Part shown: positions 7,623 through 15,900 of the stretch, in pieces
Position numbering within the stretch: the first letter of the stretch is position 1
Layout of the letters: the number at the start of each line of letters is the position of its first letter
NCBI GenBank assembly: GCA_964563545.1
Contig: CAZLXB010000001.1
Location: forward strand, 124,001-188,000
DNA: 64,000 bases
Direction of reading: 5' to 3'
DNA from: Casp-actino8 sp964563545
Lineage (GTDB): Bacteria; Actinomycetota; Acidimicrobiia; Acidimicrobiales; Ilumatobacteraceae
Program-made: the position numbers and the translations under genes
Notes under the pieces: model-generated
Told to the model about the DNA's origin: nothing
Seen by the model: only the letters and a program-made list of their open reading frames with translations
Databases searched by the model: none

Positions 7623-8492
7623 ATGACCGACACATCAACGCACATCTCCCTCGCCGCCCAACGTCTCGGGGCTCTCGGACACCGATCGGGGCAAAGTCCC
7701 TTCGGCTCGAGCCTGCCGACGGCGACGCGTCTCTGGCTCGACTGGGCTGATCTTGCATCCCGTCGAATCAACATCCGCCGGGCCAACGACTGGGGCTTGC
7801 CCGGTTCACCGGTCCACCATCTCGACGAAGTTCTCGAGCGTTCGGGCTACGGCCAGGGGCCCACCGACGAGGGCTGCGACTCATATCTTTCGCAGCTCAC
7901 CGTGATCGCCAAGACCGACCAACTCGCCTGCCGCATCGTGGTGCAGAGAATTCTGCCCGGACTCATCGCCACGGCACTGCGTCGCGGCCGCATCGTTCAC
8001 GAGGGGGCGTCGGGTGCCCTCGACGAGCTGTCGTCGGCAGCCTGGGTGGTGATCGCCAAGTATCCGATCGAGCGTCGCTCACGTCGGGTGGCTGCCAACC
8101 TCTTGCGTGACATCGAGTATCACGCATTCGTTCGCGATGCCCGAACCAAGCGCGCTCGCTCCGAATTCGCAAGTGAGGCGTCCACATTGACGATTCTCGG
8201 GGCGTCGACTCCCAACCGTCGCGTGTCGTCAGTGGCCGGCGCATTCGGGAGTGATGATTCGTTCGACCCGACCGCCGATGCCGCCGAGATCACGAGCTTG
8301 CTCCACGATCTCGAGCGTTTGGGGTTACGCACCATCGACATGGAGTCCTTGCACGAGATGTTGTCGGACAAACTCAGCCCGGAATCGGCGCGCGAGGCCG
8401 GTATCTCGGCCCGGGCACTTCGTGATCGGCGGGCCAACGCCGTGCGGCGGGCTCGCGAACTCCTCAACGTCGCAGACGAAGACTGTTCATGA
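7623..8492 (+). CDS. Conserved helix-rich protein of unknown function (289 aa)
   Basis: I do not recognise a named family. The central block (about residues 90-170: SQLTVIAKTDQLACRIVVQR, then ILPGLIATALRR, AAWVVIAKYPIERRSRRVAA, NLLRDIEY) is rich in helices and arginine. It resembles unassigned actinobacterial proteins that look distantly like sigma-factor region 2. The C-terminal part (ARALRDRRANAVRRARELL) could be a helix-turn-helix. A DNA- or RNA-polymerase-binding role is therefore a guess. The ATG at 7623 is chosen because the frame upstream is short; no -10 or ribosome site is obvious. The last 29 bases overlap copA on the other strand. Confidence 0.6.
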   Translation: MTDTSTHISLAAQRLGALGHRSGQSPFGSSLPTATRLWLDWADLASRRINIRRANDWGLPGSPVHHLDEVLERSGYGQGPTDEGCDSYLSQLTVIAKTDQLACRIVVQRILPGLIATALRRGRIVHEGASGALDELSSAAWVVIAKYPIERRSRRVAANLLRDIEYHAFVRDARTKRARSEFASEASTLTILGASTPNRRVSSVAGAFGSDDSFDPTADAAEITSLLHDLERLGLRTIDMESLHEMLSDKLSPESAREAGISARALRDRRANAVRRARELLNVADEDCS

Positions 8493-10689
8493 CCACGAAC
8501 ACACTCGATAAAGCCATGGCCAAGCCGGCGAGGACCGGATTCATCAATCCGAGAACGGCGAGGGGAAGGGCAGCGATGTTGTAGGCGAAAGCCCAGAAGA
8601 GATTGGCGCGGATGATGCGCAAGGTCCGCCGACTCAAGTGAAGTGCCTTTGGAAGTAGCCGCAGATCACCACTCACGATCGTCAGATCTCCGGCTTCCAT
8701 GGCGGCATCGGTGCCGGTTCCCATCGCAATGCCGAGATCGGCCGCCACTAGAGCCGGCGCATCGTTCACACCATCACCTACCATGCCGACGTGATGTCCG
8801 GCCGCCCGTAACTCGTCGATCACCGCCAGTTTGTCGGCCGGTAGGACTTCGGCTCGGGTGTCCGAGGAATCGATACCCACCTGTCGGGCCACGTTCTCCA
8901 CGACTCCACGCGCATCACCCGACACGATCATCGGTCGGACCCCCATGCGCTGCAAGGCAGCGATCACCGATGGTGCCTCGATTTTGGGTTCGTCACGAAC
9001 CGTGAGCCGGGCCGTCGAGACACCGTCGACCACGACCTCCACCACCGTGTCGCCCGAATTCGCGTCGTCCGCCGAACGCCTCAATACAACGGCGCGCCCA
9101 TCGGCCGATGCCGATACACCGACCCCGGGCTGATTCACGAAAGCATCGATGTCGACGACGGAATCGTCGATGCCCCTCGATCGCAGGCCAATCACGATCG
9201 CTCGGGCGATCGGATGCTCACTTCGCGCCTCCACCGCACAGGCCCTGGCCAAGACGTCGATGTCGACCCCTGCGGGTTCGACCGATACCAACGACATCGC
9301 GCCGGTCGTGATCGTGCCCGTCTTGTCGAGCACCATCACATCGACGGAACGAGAAGCTTCGAGCACGTGAGCGCCCTTGATGATGATCCCTTCCCGAGCC
9401 GCACGACCGGTACCCACCAAGAGGGCAACAGGAGTGGCGAGACCGAGCGCACACGGGCAGGCGATCACCAAGACCGACACCGCGGCCTGGAACGAACGCT
9501 CGGAATCACCAGTGACCACGAGCCACACCGCGAGAGTGAGGATCGACAAGGTGATCACCATCGGGACGAACACGGCACTCACACGGTCGGCAAGTCGTTG
9601 GACCGGGGCCTTGGCATCCTGAGCTCGCTCCACGAGACGCGACATCTGTGCCAGTACGGTGTCGCGGCCGATGCGGGACGCACGAACCAAGAGCCGACCG
9701 TTGGTGTTGAGGGTTCCGCCGGTCACGTCGTCACCCACGGCCACGTCGATCGGATTGCTCTCGCCGGTCAGAAGACTGCGATCGACCGCGCTCGCACCTT
9801 CCACGATCACCCCGTCGGTCGCGATCTTCTCGCCTGGGTGGACCACGAAGATCTCGCCGACACCGAGCGCACCGACAGGAATGGTGGTCTCGACTCCATC
9901 ACGCCACAAGGTTGCGTTTCGAGCACCCATGGTCGCCAACGCCCGAATCGCCGAGCCGGCCCGACGCCTCGACACGAGTTCGAAATAACGACCGGCCAAC
10001 AAGAAAGCCACGAGGGTCGTGGCCACCTCGAGATAGATCTCGTGATGCTCGTCGACCGACATCACCATGCCGTCGTGCACCGAGGCACCCGAAGATCTCG
10101 GGAACAACGACATGTCCATCTTCATCCCGATCGCACCGGCACCACCGAACAAGAGGGCCCACATGCTCCACAACATGGCCACGATCACGCCGAGTGACAC
10201 GAGCGTGTCCATGGTGGTGGTGAGGTGACGGGCGTTGCGCCAAGCGGATCGATGGAAAGGAAGCGCCGACCAGCACGACACCGGAAGAGCAAACGCCAGA
10301 CACACCCACTGCCAGCCATCGAACTGCCAGGCCGAGATCATCGAAATGAGCATGACCGGAATCGCACCGATCGCGGCCACCACCAGTCGACGGCGAATAT
10401 CGGCGAGGTGAACCGCGTTGGCGATTTCGGTCGTCGATTCACCGAGTCCCGACGGCTCGGGGGCGACGGCACCGTAGCCGAGTCCCTCGATGGTCGAAAT
10501 CAGTGCGTCGACGTCGACGTCGGCCGCGTGGACCGTGGCTTTCGAGGTCGCGTAGTTGACCGTGGCCGCCACGCCATCGATGCGATTGAGCTTCTTCTCG
10601 ATTCGGGTCGCGCACGCCGCGCACGACATGCCAGTGACGGCCAGGACGACGGGGTCGTCACTGACCGACGGCTTCGAATCCTGCTTCAT
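8464..10689 (-). CDS. copA: Copper-exporting P1B-type ATPase
   Basis: Exports Cu(I) across the membrane. Domains in order: one N-terminal heavy-metal domain (GMSCAACATRI, ~residues 20-85), paired membrane helices, the actuator domain with TGES (LLTGESNP), the metal-transport helix with CPC (IACPCALGLATP), the phosphorylation site DKTGTITTG, the HP motif (SEHPIARA) and the hinge MVGDGVNDAPAL. The total of 741 aa is normal. The ATG at 10689 overlaps the copZ reading frame by 32 bases, which couples the two genes. A more upstream start at 10707 would overlap further. The 3' end overlaps the unknown gene on the other strand by 29 bases. Confidence 0.95.
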   Translation of the reverse strand: MKQDSKPSVSDDPVVLAVTGMSCAACATRIEKKLNRIDGVAATVNYATSKATVHAADVDVDALISTIEGLGYGAVAPEPSGLGESTTEIANAVHLADIRRRLVVAAIGAIPVMLISMISAWQFDGWQWVCLAFALPVSCWSALPFHRSAWRNARHLTTTMDTLVSLGVIVAMLWSMWALLFGGAGAIGMKMDMSLFPRSSGASVHDGMVMSVDEHHEIYLEVATTLVAFLLAGRYFELVSRRRAGSAIRALATMGARNATLWRDGVETTIPVGALGVGEIFVVHPGEKIATDGVIVEGASAVDRSLLTGESNPIDVAVGDDVTGGTLNTNGRLLVRASRIGRDTVLAQMSRLVERAQDAKAPVQRLADRVSAVFVPMVITLSILTLAVWLVVTGDSERSFQAAVSVLVIACPCALGLATPVALLVGTGRAAREGIIIKGAHVLEASRSVDVMVLDKTGTITTGAMSLVSVEPAGVDIDVLARACAVEARSEHPIARAIVIGLRSRGIDDSVVDIDAFVNQPGVGVSASADGRAVVLRRSADDANSGDTVVEVVVDGVSTARLTVRDEPKIEAPSVIAALQRMGVRPMIVSGDARGVVENVARQVGIDSSDTRAEVLPADKLAVIDELRAAGHHVGMVGDGVNDAPALVAADLGIAMGTGTDAAMEAGDLTIVSGDLRLLPKALHLSRRTLRIIRANLFWAFAYNIAALPLAVLGLMNPVLAGLAMALSSVFVVMNSLRLRR

Positions 10690-10867
10690 CGACGGCGGTG
10701 ACGACATCGGACCACGTGAGATCCTGCTGGCTCGACACCTTCACCACTTTGGTTTCGAGATCCACGTCCACTTCGGTGACACCCGGGATCTTGGCGATTT
10801 CCGACGACACGGCTTGTTTGCAATGACCGCATGTCATGCCCGGGACCGAGAACGTGATGGTGCTCAT
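10658..10867 (-). CDS. copZ: Copper chaperone CopZ-like (69 aa)
   Basis: A single heavy-metal-associated domain with the Cu(I)-binding motif GMTCGHC near the N-terminus; it delivers copper to CopA. The ATG at 10867 follows a good ribosome site (GGAGGAAACACC). It lies directly upstream of and overlaps copA, the standard copper-resistance pair. No copper-sensing regulator (CsoR or CueR) is seen next to it. Confidence 0.93.
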   Translation of the reverse strand: MSTITFSVPGMTCGHCKQAVSSEIAKIPGVTEVDVDLETKVVKVSSQQDLTWSDVVTAVDEAGFEAVGQ

Positions 10868-10883
10868 GGTGTTTCCTCCGAGG

Positions 10884-11681
10884 TCATTCAACCGGTGGCC
10901 GCTGACGGAACGACGGTGTGCGCTTGGCCAAGAACGCGCTGATTCCCTCTTGGGCATCATCCGACGTCGCCGCCCGGGCCATCACCTCTACCGCGTACTG
11001 GTAAGCCTCGTCTTGCGGAAGATCGATCTGGGCGTAGAACGCCTGCTTGCCGAGAGCCTTCGAATACACCGATCCGCGCGTGGCACGAGTGAGGAGTTCG
11101 AGTACCGCCTGGTCGAGTTGGGCATCAGGAACCACCCTGTTGACGAGCCCCCAGTCGGCGGCGGTCTGCGCATCGACGGTGTCGCCGGTCATGGCCATTT
11201 CGAGAGCGCGCTTACGACCGACATTGCGAGCCACGGCCACGAGCGGCGTGTGGCAAAAGAGCCCACCCTTGCCGCCGGGGATGGCGAAGGCCGCCGATTC
11301 GGCCGCCACCGCCAGATCACAGGTGGCGACGAGTTGGCACCCGGCCGCCGTGGCCAACGCGTGTACTTGTGCGATCACCGGTTGGGGAATTCCTTGCAGC
11401 GTGTTCATCATCTCGGTACACACCGCAAACACATGTCGCGTCGACTCGAGATCGGCACCCGCCATGTCGGCAAAGTTGTGGCCGGCGGAGAAGACCGGTC
11501 CATTGGCGGCGAGGATCACGCCATCGATATCGGAACCACCGATGCGCCGCAGAGCGTCCGTGATCTCGAGCATCACGTCGACGGCGAGTGAGTTGCGCTT
11601 CTCGGGCCGGTCGAGCGTGAGCGTGACGAAACGACCGTTGCGTTCGACGCGGATCGACTCGTAGGCGGGGAACTCGGCCAT
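10884..11681 (-). CDS. Enoyl-CoA hydratase/isomerase (crotonase) family protein (265 aa)
   Basis: The crotonase fold is clear: LTLDRPEKRNSL at the N-terminus, the first oxyanion loop SAGHNFADMAG and the second loop AAGCQLVATCDLAVA. The two glutamates that act as acid and base in hydratases appear to be missing: the first loop has Gln (AGCQL), and the second region reads IPGGKGGLFCHTP without Glu. This matches the ECHDC3-like branch, so hydratase activity is doubtful. AAGAAT six bases before the ATG is a near-consensus leaderless -10. No partner beta-oxidation gene is adjacent. Confidence 0.82.
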   Translation of the reverse strand: MAEFPAYESIRVERNGRFVTLTLDRPEKRNSLAVDVMLEITDALRRIGGSDIDGVILAANGPVFSAGHNFADMAGADLESTRHVFAVCTEMMNTLQGIPQPVIAQVHALATAAGCQLVATCDLAVAAESAAFAIPGGKGGLFCHTPLVAVARNVGRKRALEMAMTGDTVDAQTAADWGLVNRVVPDAQLDQAVLELLTRATRGSVYSKALGKQAFYAQIDLPQDEAYQYAVEVMARAATSDDAQEGISAFLAKRTPSFRQRPPVE

Positions 11682-11698
11682 GTCGGCATTCTTCCATC

Positions 11699-11713
11699 CG
11701 GCTCCGGCGGAGC
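11699..11713. other. GC-rich hairpin between tRNA-Lys and the crotonase gene
   Basis: GGCTCC-GGC-GGAGCC forms a perfect 6-bp stem just downstream of the tRNA-Lys 3' end (minus strand). It could act as a terminator for the tRNA, although no T-run follows. Confidence 0.35.
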
Positions 11714-11716
11714 CAG

Positions 11717-11789
11717 TGCCCCCTCAGGGGCTCGAACCCTGGACCAACGGATTAAAAGTCCGCTGCTCTACCGACTGAGCTAAAGGGGC
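11717..11789 (-). tRNA. tRNA-Lys (anticodon TTT)
   Basis: Minus-strand cloverleaf: acceptor GCCCCTT with AGGGGGC, D-arm GCTCAGTCGGTAGAGC, anticodon arm GCGGA-CTTTTAA-TCCGT, T-arm CAGGG-TTCGAGC-CCCTG, discriminator A. CCA is not encoded. Confidence 0.97.
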
Positions 11790-11873
11790 GGGGGCGGAGC
11801 CGGCCCGCGCAACACGTCGCAGACCGAACCGACCGGCTTCTCAGGCTAGTTCGGAGCAGAGGAAACCGACTCT

Positions 11874-11879
11874 TAGGAT
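11874..11879 (+). promoter_or_regulatory. -10 element before the DUF2256 leader ORF
   Basis: TAGGAT, 6 bases before a GTG at 11886. It lies in a 12-base block (CTTAGGATTGCC, 11872-11883) repeated exactly at 12161-12172 in front of the next gene. Confidence 0.6.
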
Positions 11880-11885
11880 TGCCGG

Positions 11886-11960
11886 GTGGTCCGCTTCATC
11901 CACGCCGAACACCCACGCCCGTGCGGGGTCGGTGTCCTCCAGCTACGCCGTCGGTCGTGA
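11886..11960 (+). CDS. Possible leaderless leader peptide (24 aa) before DUF2256
   Basis: A GTG-initiated frame of 24 codons starts exactly at the predicted 5' end of the mRNA (6 bases after TAGGAT) and stops with TGA at 11958-11960, four bases before the GTG of the DUF2256 gene. It begins VVRFIHAEHPRP and ends LQLRRRS. Since DUF2256 has no promoter or ribosome site of its own, ribosomes finishing this leader probably restart on it. It may instead be a relic of a duplicated gene start, because promoter and first codons resemble those at 12161-12190. No homology is recognised. Confidence 0.4.
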   Translation: MVRFIHAEHPRPCGVGVLQLRRRS

Positions 11961-11964
11961 TTCC

Positions 11965-12111
11965 GTGACCCGTGAGGCTCGCACCAAGAATGGATTTGCC
12001 CCGCGTGTGTGTGCTGCGTGCGGACGCCCCTTCGAGTGGCGTAAGAAGTGGGCGCGCGACTGGGAAAACGTTCGTTGGTGCTCAGACGCGTGTCGGCAGC
12101 GCGGAGACTGA
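11965..12111 (+). CDS. DUF2256 zinc-ribbon-like small protein (48 aa)
   Basis: The 48-codon frame gives the DUF2256 signature: CAACGRPFEWRKKWARDWE, then WCSDAC. The CxxC and CxxxC pairs probably bind zinc. DUF2256 proteins are short, widely conserved and of unknown function (often encoded near photolyase-like genes in other genomes). The GTG at 11965 leaves 14 residues before the first Cys, typical for the family; a GTG at 11932 is also in frame. Expression probably depends on the leader ORF at 11886-11960. Confidence 0.8.
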   Translation: MTREARTKNGFAPRVCAACGRPFEWRKKWARDWENVRWCSDACRQRGD

Positions 12112-12162
12112 CGAATCCGACACGGCCATCGAGTTGGTGGTTCGCGAGATCGGGTGCGGACT

Positions 12163-12168
12163 TAGGAT
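12163..12168 (+). promoter_or_regulatory. -10 element, leaderless promoter of the second ThiS-like gene
   Basis: TAGGAT, 6 bases before the GTG at 12175, within the repeated 12-base block. Confidence 0.62.
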
Positions 12169-12174
12169 TGCCAA

Positions 12175-12444
12175 GTGGCTCGGGTGGTCTTCACCAAAAA
12201 TCTGCAACGTCATGTGCCGTGTCCCCCGACCACTGCACCCGGCACCTCGGTGCGGGCGGTCCTCGACCATGTTTTTGCCGAGAATTCTCGTTTACGCGGG
12301 TACATCGTCGATGAAAGGGGATCGCTTCGCAAGCACATGACGATCTTCGTCGACGGGCAAATACTCCAAGACCGGCGATTGCTCAGCGACCCGGTCGGCC
12401 CGGACTCGGAGATCTACGTCATGCAGGCCCTGTCAGGAGGATGA
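12175..12444 (+). CDS. ThiS/MoaD-like ubiquitin-fold protein (89 aa)
   Basis: A beta-grasp protein with the pattern VRAVLDHVFAENSRLRGYIV and FVDGQIL, ending in QALSGG; the terminal Gly-Gly suggests sulfur-carrier or ubiquitin-like activation. The GTG at 12175 is fixed by the leaderless promoter. It is paired with the BNR-repeat protein downstream: the stop lies within ATGACCATG, 2 bases before the next ATG at 12447. This pairing of a small MoaD/ThiS-like protein with a BNR/sialidase-like protein recurs in bacterial genomes as I recall; the joint function is unknown. Confidence 0.78.
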   Translation: MARVVFTKNLQRHVPCPPTTAPGTSVRAVLDHVFAENSRLRGYIVDERGSLRKHMTIFVDGQILQDRRLLSDPVGPDSEIYVMQALSGG

Positions 12445-12446
12445 CC

Positions 12447-13550
12447 ATGAGCAACACCACACTGCACATCGGAACGCGAAAGGGTTTCTTCGTCGTCGAG
12501 GGAACCGGTCGAGACGCACGAATCGTCGGCGAGCACTTCGTCGGCGACAACGTGGTGCTCTCGACCACCGATCGCCGCGATGGCACGTGGTACGTCGTCC
12601 TCGATCACGGGCATTTCGGTATCAAGTTGCATCGCTCGGAAGATCAAGGGTCGAACTGGACCGAAGTCGCCGTTCCCGAGTACCCACCCAAGCCCGAGGG
12701 CTTCGTCGACATCTCGATGTGGGGCAACGAACGCGAGTGGGTGCTCGCCAACATCTGGTCGCTCGAACCAGCCCTCGACCGCGACGGAGCGCTGTGGTGC
12801 GGCACCGTTCCGGGTGGCCTCTTCCGATCCGAAGACCGCGGGAGTTCCTGGAACCTCGTCGAGTCGTTGTGGAGCGTCGAGAGCCGAACCCGTTGGGGTG
12901 GTGCGGGCTCCGATCAACCGGTGGTGCACACGATCAACGTCGACCCTCGCAACCCACTCTGGGTCTCGGTGGCGATCTCCGCCGGTGGTGTGTGGCGCAC
13001 GAAGGACGGTGGTGCCACCTGGACTCCACACACGAAGGGTATGCACGCCGGCTACGTGCCGCCCGAGCAATCCGATTGGCCCGAACACCAGGACGCACAC
13101 TGCGTCGTCCAGAGCCCGTCGTCACCCGAAGTCTTTTGGTGTCAACACCACATGGGGATCTGGAAGTCCGACAACGACTTGGAGTCATGGACGGAGCTCC
13201 ATGTGGAGCCATCGTCATTCGGCTTCCCCGTGGCGGTGCATCCGCACGACGGTGACACCGCGTGGTTCGTCCCCGCACACTCCGACCAGAAGCGCGCCCC
13301 CATCGACGGCCGCGTCGTGGTGACGCGCACACGAGATGGTGGAAAGACTTTCGAGATCCTCACCAAGGGCCTGCCGCAAGAACACGCCTACGACCTCGTG
13401 CTGCGCCACGCTCTCGACATCACCAGCGACGGAGACTCACTCGCGTTGGGCTCTACTACCGGCAACCTCTACGTGACAGATTGCCAAGGCGACGAGTGGT
13501 TCTGCGTCGCCAACAACCTGCCGCCGATCTATTCGGTCCGTTACGCGTAG
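12447..13550 (+). CDS. BNR-repeat beta-propeller protein (sialidase/VPS10-like, 367 aa)
   Basis: At least five Asp-box type repeats (S-x-D-x-G-x-x-W) are visible: RSEDQGSNWTEV, RSEDRGSSWNLV, RTKDGGATWTPH, KSDNDLESWTEL and RTRDGGKTFEIL, the pattern of a sialidase-like propeller. No signal peptide is present, so it is cytoplasmic. Catalytic residues of true sialidases are not evident. The ATG at 12447 has AGGAGG six bases upstream; an ATG at 12441 is too close to that site. It is co-transcribed with the ThiS-like gene. Confidence 0.8.
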   Translation: MSNTTLHIGTRKGFFVVEGTGRDARIVGEHFVGDNVVLSTTDRRDGTWYVVLDHGHFGIKLHRSEDQGSNWTEVAVPEYPPKPEGFVDISMWGNEREWVLANIWSLEPALDRDGALWCGTVPGGLFRSEDRGSSWNLVESLWSVESRTRWGGAGSDQPVVHTINVDPRNPLWVSVAISAGGVWRTKDGGATWTPHTKGMHAGYVPPEQSDWPEHQDAHCVVQSPSSPEVFWCQHHMGIWKSDNDLESWTELHVEPSSFGFPVAVHPHDGDTAWFVPAHSDQKRAPIDGRVVVTRTRDGGKTFEILTKGLPQEHAYDLVLRHALDITSDGDSLALGSTTGNLYVTDCQGDEWFCVANNLPPIYSVRYA

Positions 13551-13575
13551 ATAGATCTTTCGACTCGATCGTCGA

Positions 13576-15900
13576 CTACTGAGCCGAGACGCTCGCCCGA
13601 AACTCCCACTCAGACAATCGAGCTTTGTCCTCGGCCGACAACTCACTCAATCTCTCGAGGGTGACCGACTCGATTGCGGCGCAGCACTCGAAGACGTGTG
13701 GGTACGGACCCACCGGTGCTCCCGTGTCGAGACCGACGTCGAATGTCTCCCCACTCATCGAAAACACGACCGGGATCGTCCGCTCGATGCGATTCGAGGC
13801 CACCACATCGTCGTCCACCGACAGATAGACCATCCCGCCGGCGCCCAGGCCTCCGTCGTAGTCGAATTCCACCACGATTCGGTGCGTACCTGCGCTCAGC
13901 TGCCGACCCCGCACGAACGTGAGATCACGACCGAAGGCGTTGTAAAGAAAAACCGGTGTGCCGTTCTCGAGATACAGGCTCCACCCGGCCATGTTCCCGC
14001 CCTGGCAACAAATCACACCTTCGTCGTCGGTACGGCGGACGGTGACGATGGCAGTGATCCGATACGAGCAGTTCTTGAGATTCACGACGACCGGTTCGGG
14101 AATACGTACGTGCGCCGTCGTGTATGTCATCTTGGTCAGCCCACCAAGAGCCTGCGGGACAGCGAACTCGGGATCGAAGCGGAATCCGGGATCGCGCAGC
14201 GGATAAACGCCACACCGCCGGGCTTCTTCATCGAACACCGTTTGCAGTTCGGCCAACTTCTCCGGGAATCGCGCGGCAAGGTCTTCACTCTGCGAGAAGT
14301 CGTGAGCTATGTCGTAGAGCTCCCACTTCTCCTGCGGCCCATCGAAGGGCATCGACACGAATCGCACCCATGGCGGCCGGCCGTGGAAGCACGATGCCAT
14401 CCAGCCCTCGTGGTAGATCGCGCGGTTACCAAGGATCTCGAAGTACTGGGTGGCACGGTGGCTCGGTCCGTCACCCTCGGTGAACGTGTAGTTCATCGGG
14501 ATTCCATGAACCGGGCTCTGCTCCACTCCGTTGACACTTTCGGGATACTCCACTCCGGCGGCGGCGAGGAGCGTCGGCGCGATATCGACGACGTGATGAA
14601 ACTGCGAGCACATCTCTCCCGGTCGCCGAATGCCAGCCGGCCACTTGATCGCCATGCCATTGCGAGTTCCACCGAAGTGCGAAGCGACCTGCTTCATCCA
14701 TTGGAACGGAGCGTCGAGCGCCCACGCCCAACCGATGTTGAAGTGGTTCTCGCATCGGGCCGAACCGAAATCGGCCACGTGATCCACGAGCCAGTCGAGA
14801 TCCTCGGGAACTCCGTTCTGGAAAGTCGGCGCGGCCCACGCACCGTTCACCGTTCCCTCGGCCGAGGCACCGTTGTCACCGGTGATGTAGACGACGAGAG
14901 TGTTGTCCTCGGCGCCGATTTCCTCGATGTGCCTCAGCAGACGTCCGATGTGATGATCGGTGTGGGCGAGGAAGGCGGCAAAGACCTCCATCAGCCGCGA
15001 AGCGACCGGCTTCAGTCGATCGGGATAGTCGTCCCAGGCCGGCACCCCTTCGGGCCGCTCGGTCAACTTGGTTCCCGGCGGGATGACACCCATGGTGATC
15101 TGGCGTTCGTAGATCTCCTGACGCAGAGCATCCCAGCCGGCATCGAAACGACCAGCGAACTTCTCGATCCAATCGGACGGCACGTGATGCGGAGTGTGCA
15201 CGGCTGGGGTCGGCAGATAGAGGAAGAACGGGCGACCGGGGGCGGTGGCGCGCACCCGATCGATCCAGTCGATCGATTCGTCCACGAGATCCTCGGTGAG
15301 GTGATAGTCGTCGCGATCGCGGTACGGGAACACCGGTCGGGTCTGGTCGTACACCGCTGGTTCGTATTGCGAAGCCTCGGCGTTGATGATCCCGTAGAAG
15401 CGTTCGAAACCCATGCCCGTGGGCCAACGATCGAATGGCCCGGCCGGTCCCATCTCCCACACCGGGGTGAGATGCCACTTGCCGATGCACGCCGTGGCGT
15501 AACCGTTCTGGCGAAGGATCTCGGCCACGGTGGCCGCCGACTTCGGAATCACGCTGTCGTACGCCGGAAATGAATTGGCGCCTTCGGGTATGCCACCCAT
15601 GTGAACCGAATGATGATTGCGACCGGTCAGCAGCGCAGCGCGAGTCGGCGAGCACAACGCCGTCGTGTGGAACTGGTTGTAGCGAAGACCGCTATCGGCG
15701 ACCGACTGGAACGTCGGGGTCGGGACTGGACCCCCGAACGTGCTGAACGAGCCGAAGCCAACGTCGTCGAGCATGATCACCACGATGTTCGGTGAGCCTT
15801 GGGTCGCCGAATCCTTCACGAGCCGCGAGGCGACCGAGTCATCGGTCAGCCGTTCGACGCGTCCTCCGAATGCGGGTGGCTCCTTGGGTAGTCGGGTCAT
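13576..15900 (-). CDS. Arylsulfatase (type I, formylglycine-dependent), 774 aa
   Basis: Hydrolyses sulfate esters. IVVIMLDDVGFGSFSTFGG supplies the metal-binding Asp pair; TALCSPTRAALLTG contains the C-x-P-x-R motif whose Cys becomes formylglycine; GKWHLTP carries Lys and His ligands; YITGDNGASAEG supplies the Asp/Asn metal ligands. It is long for the family owing to a C-terminal beta-rich region (~560-770). No signal peptide is seen. The ATG at 15900 overlaps the upstream stop by one base (TGATG), so it is translated with the MBL protein. No formylglycine-generating enzyme is in the window. Confidence 0.92.
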   Translation of the reverse strand: MTRLPKEPPAFGGRVERLTDDSVASRLVKDSATQGSPNIVVIMLDDVGFGSFSTFGGPVPTPTFQSVADSGLRYNQFHTTALCSPTRAALLTGRNHHSVHMGGIPEGANSFPAYDSVIPKSAATVAEILRQNGYATACIGKWHLTPVWEMGPAGPFDRWPTGMGFERFYGIINAEASQYEPAVYDQTRPVFPYRDRDDYHLTEDLVDESIDWIDRVRATAPGRPFFLYLPTPAVHTPHHVPSDWIEKFAGRFDAGWDALRQEIYERQITMGVIPPGTKLTERPEGVPAWDDYPDRLKPVASRLMEVFAAFLAHTDHHIGRLLRHIEEIGAEDNTLVVYITGDNGASAEGTVNGAWAAPTFQNGVPEDLDWLVDHVADFGSARCENHFNIGWAWALDAPFQWMKQVASHFGGTRNGMAIKWPAGIRRPGEMCSQFHHVVDIAPTLLAAAGVEYPESVNGVEQSPVHGIPMNYTFTEGDGPSHRATQYFEILGNRAIYHEGWMASCFHGRPPWVRFVSMPFDGPQEKWELYDIAHDFSQSEDLAARFPEKLAELQTVFDEEARRCGVYPLRDPGFRFDPEFAVPQALGGLTKMTYTTAHVRIPEPVVVNLKNCSYRITAIVTVRRTDDEGVICCQGGNMAGWSLYLENGTPVFLYNAFGRDLTFVRGRQLSAGTHRIVVEFDYDGGLGAGGMVYLSVDDDVVASNRIERTIPVVFSMSGETFDVGLDTGAPVGPYPHVFECCAAIESVTLERLSELSAEDKARLSEWEFRASVSAQ

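Noticed and set aside
13696..15573. A 625-codon open frame antisense to the arylsulfatase
   Set aside because: Antisense open frames of this size are normal in GC-rich coding DNA; the translated sequence has no family motif, while the sulfatase strand has a full set.
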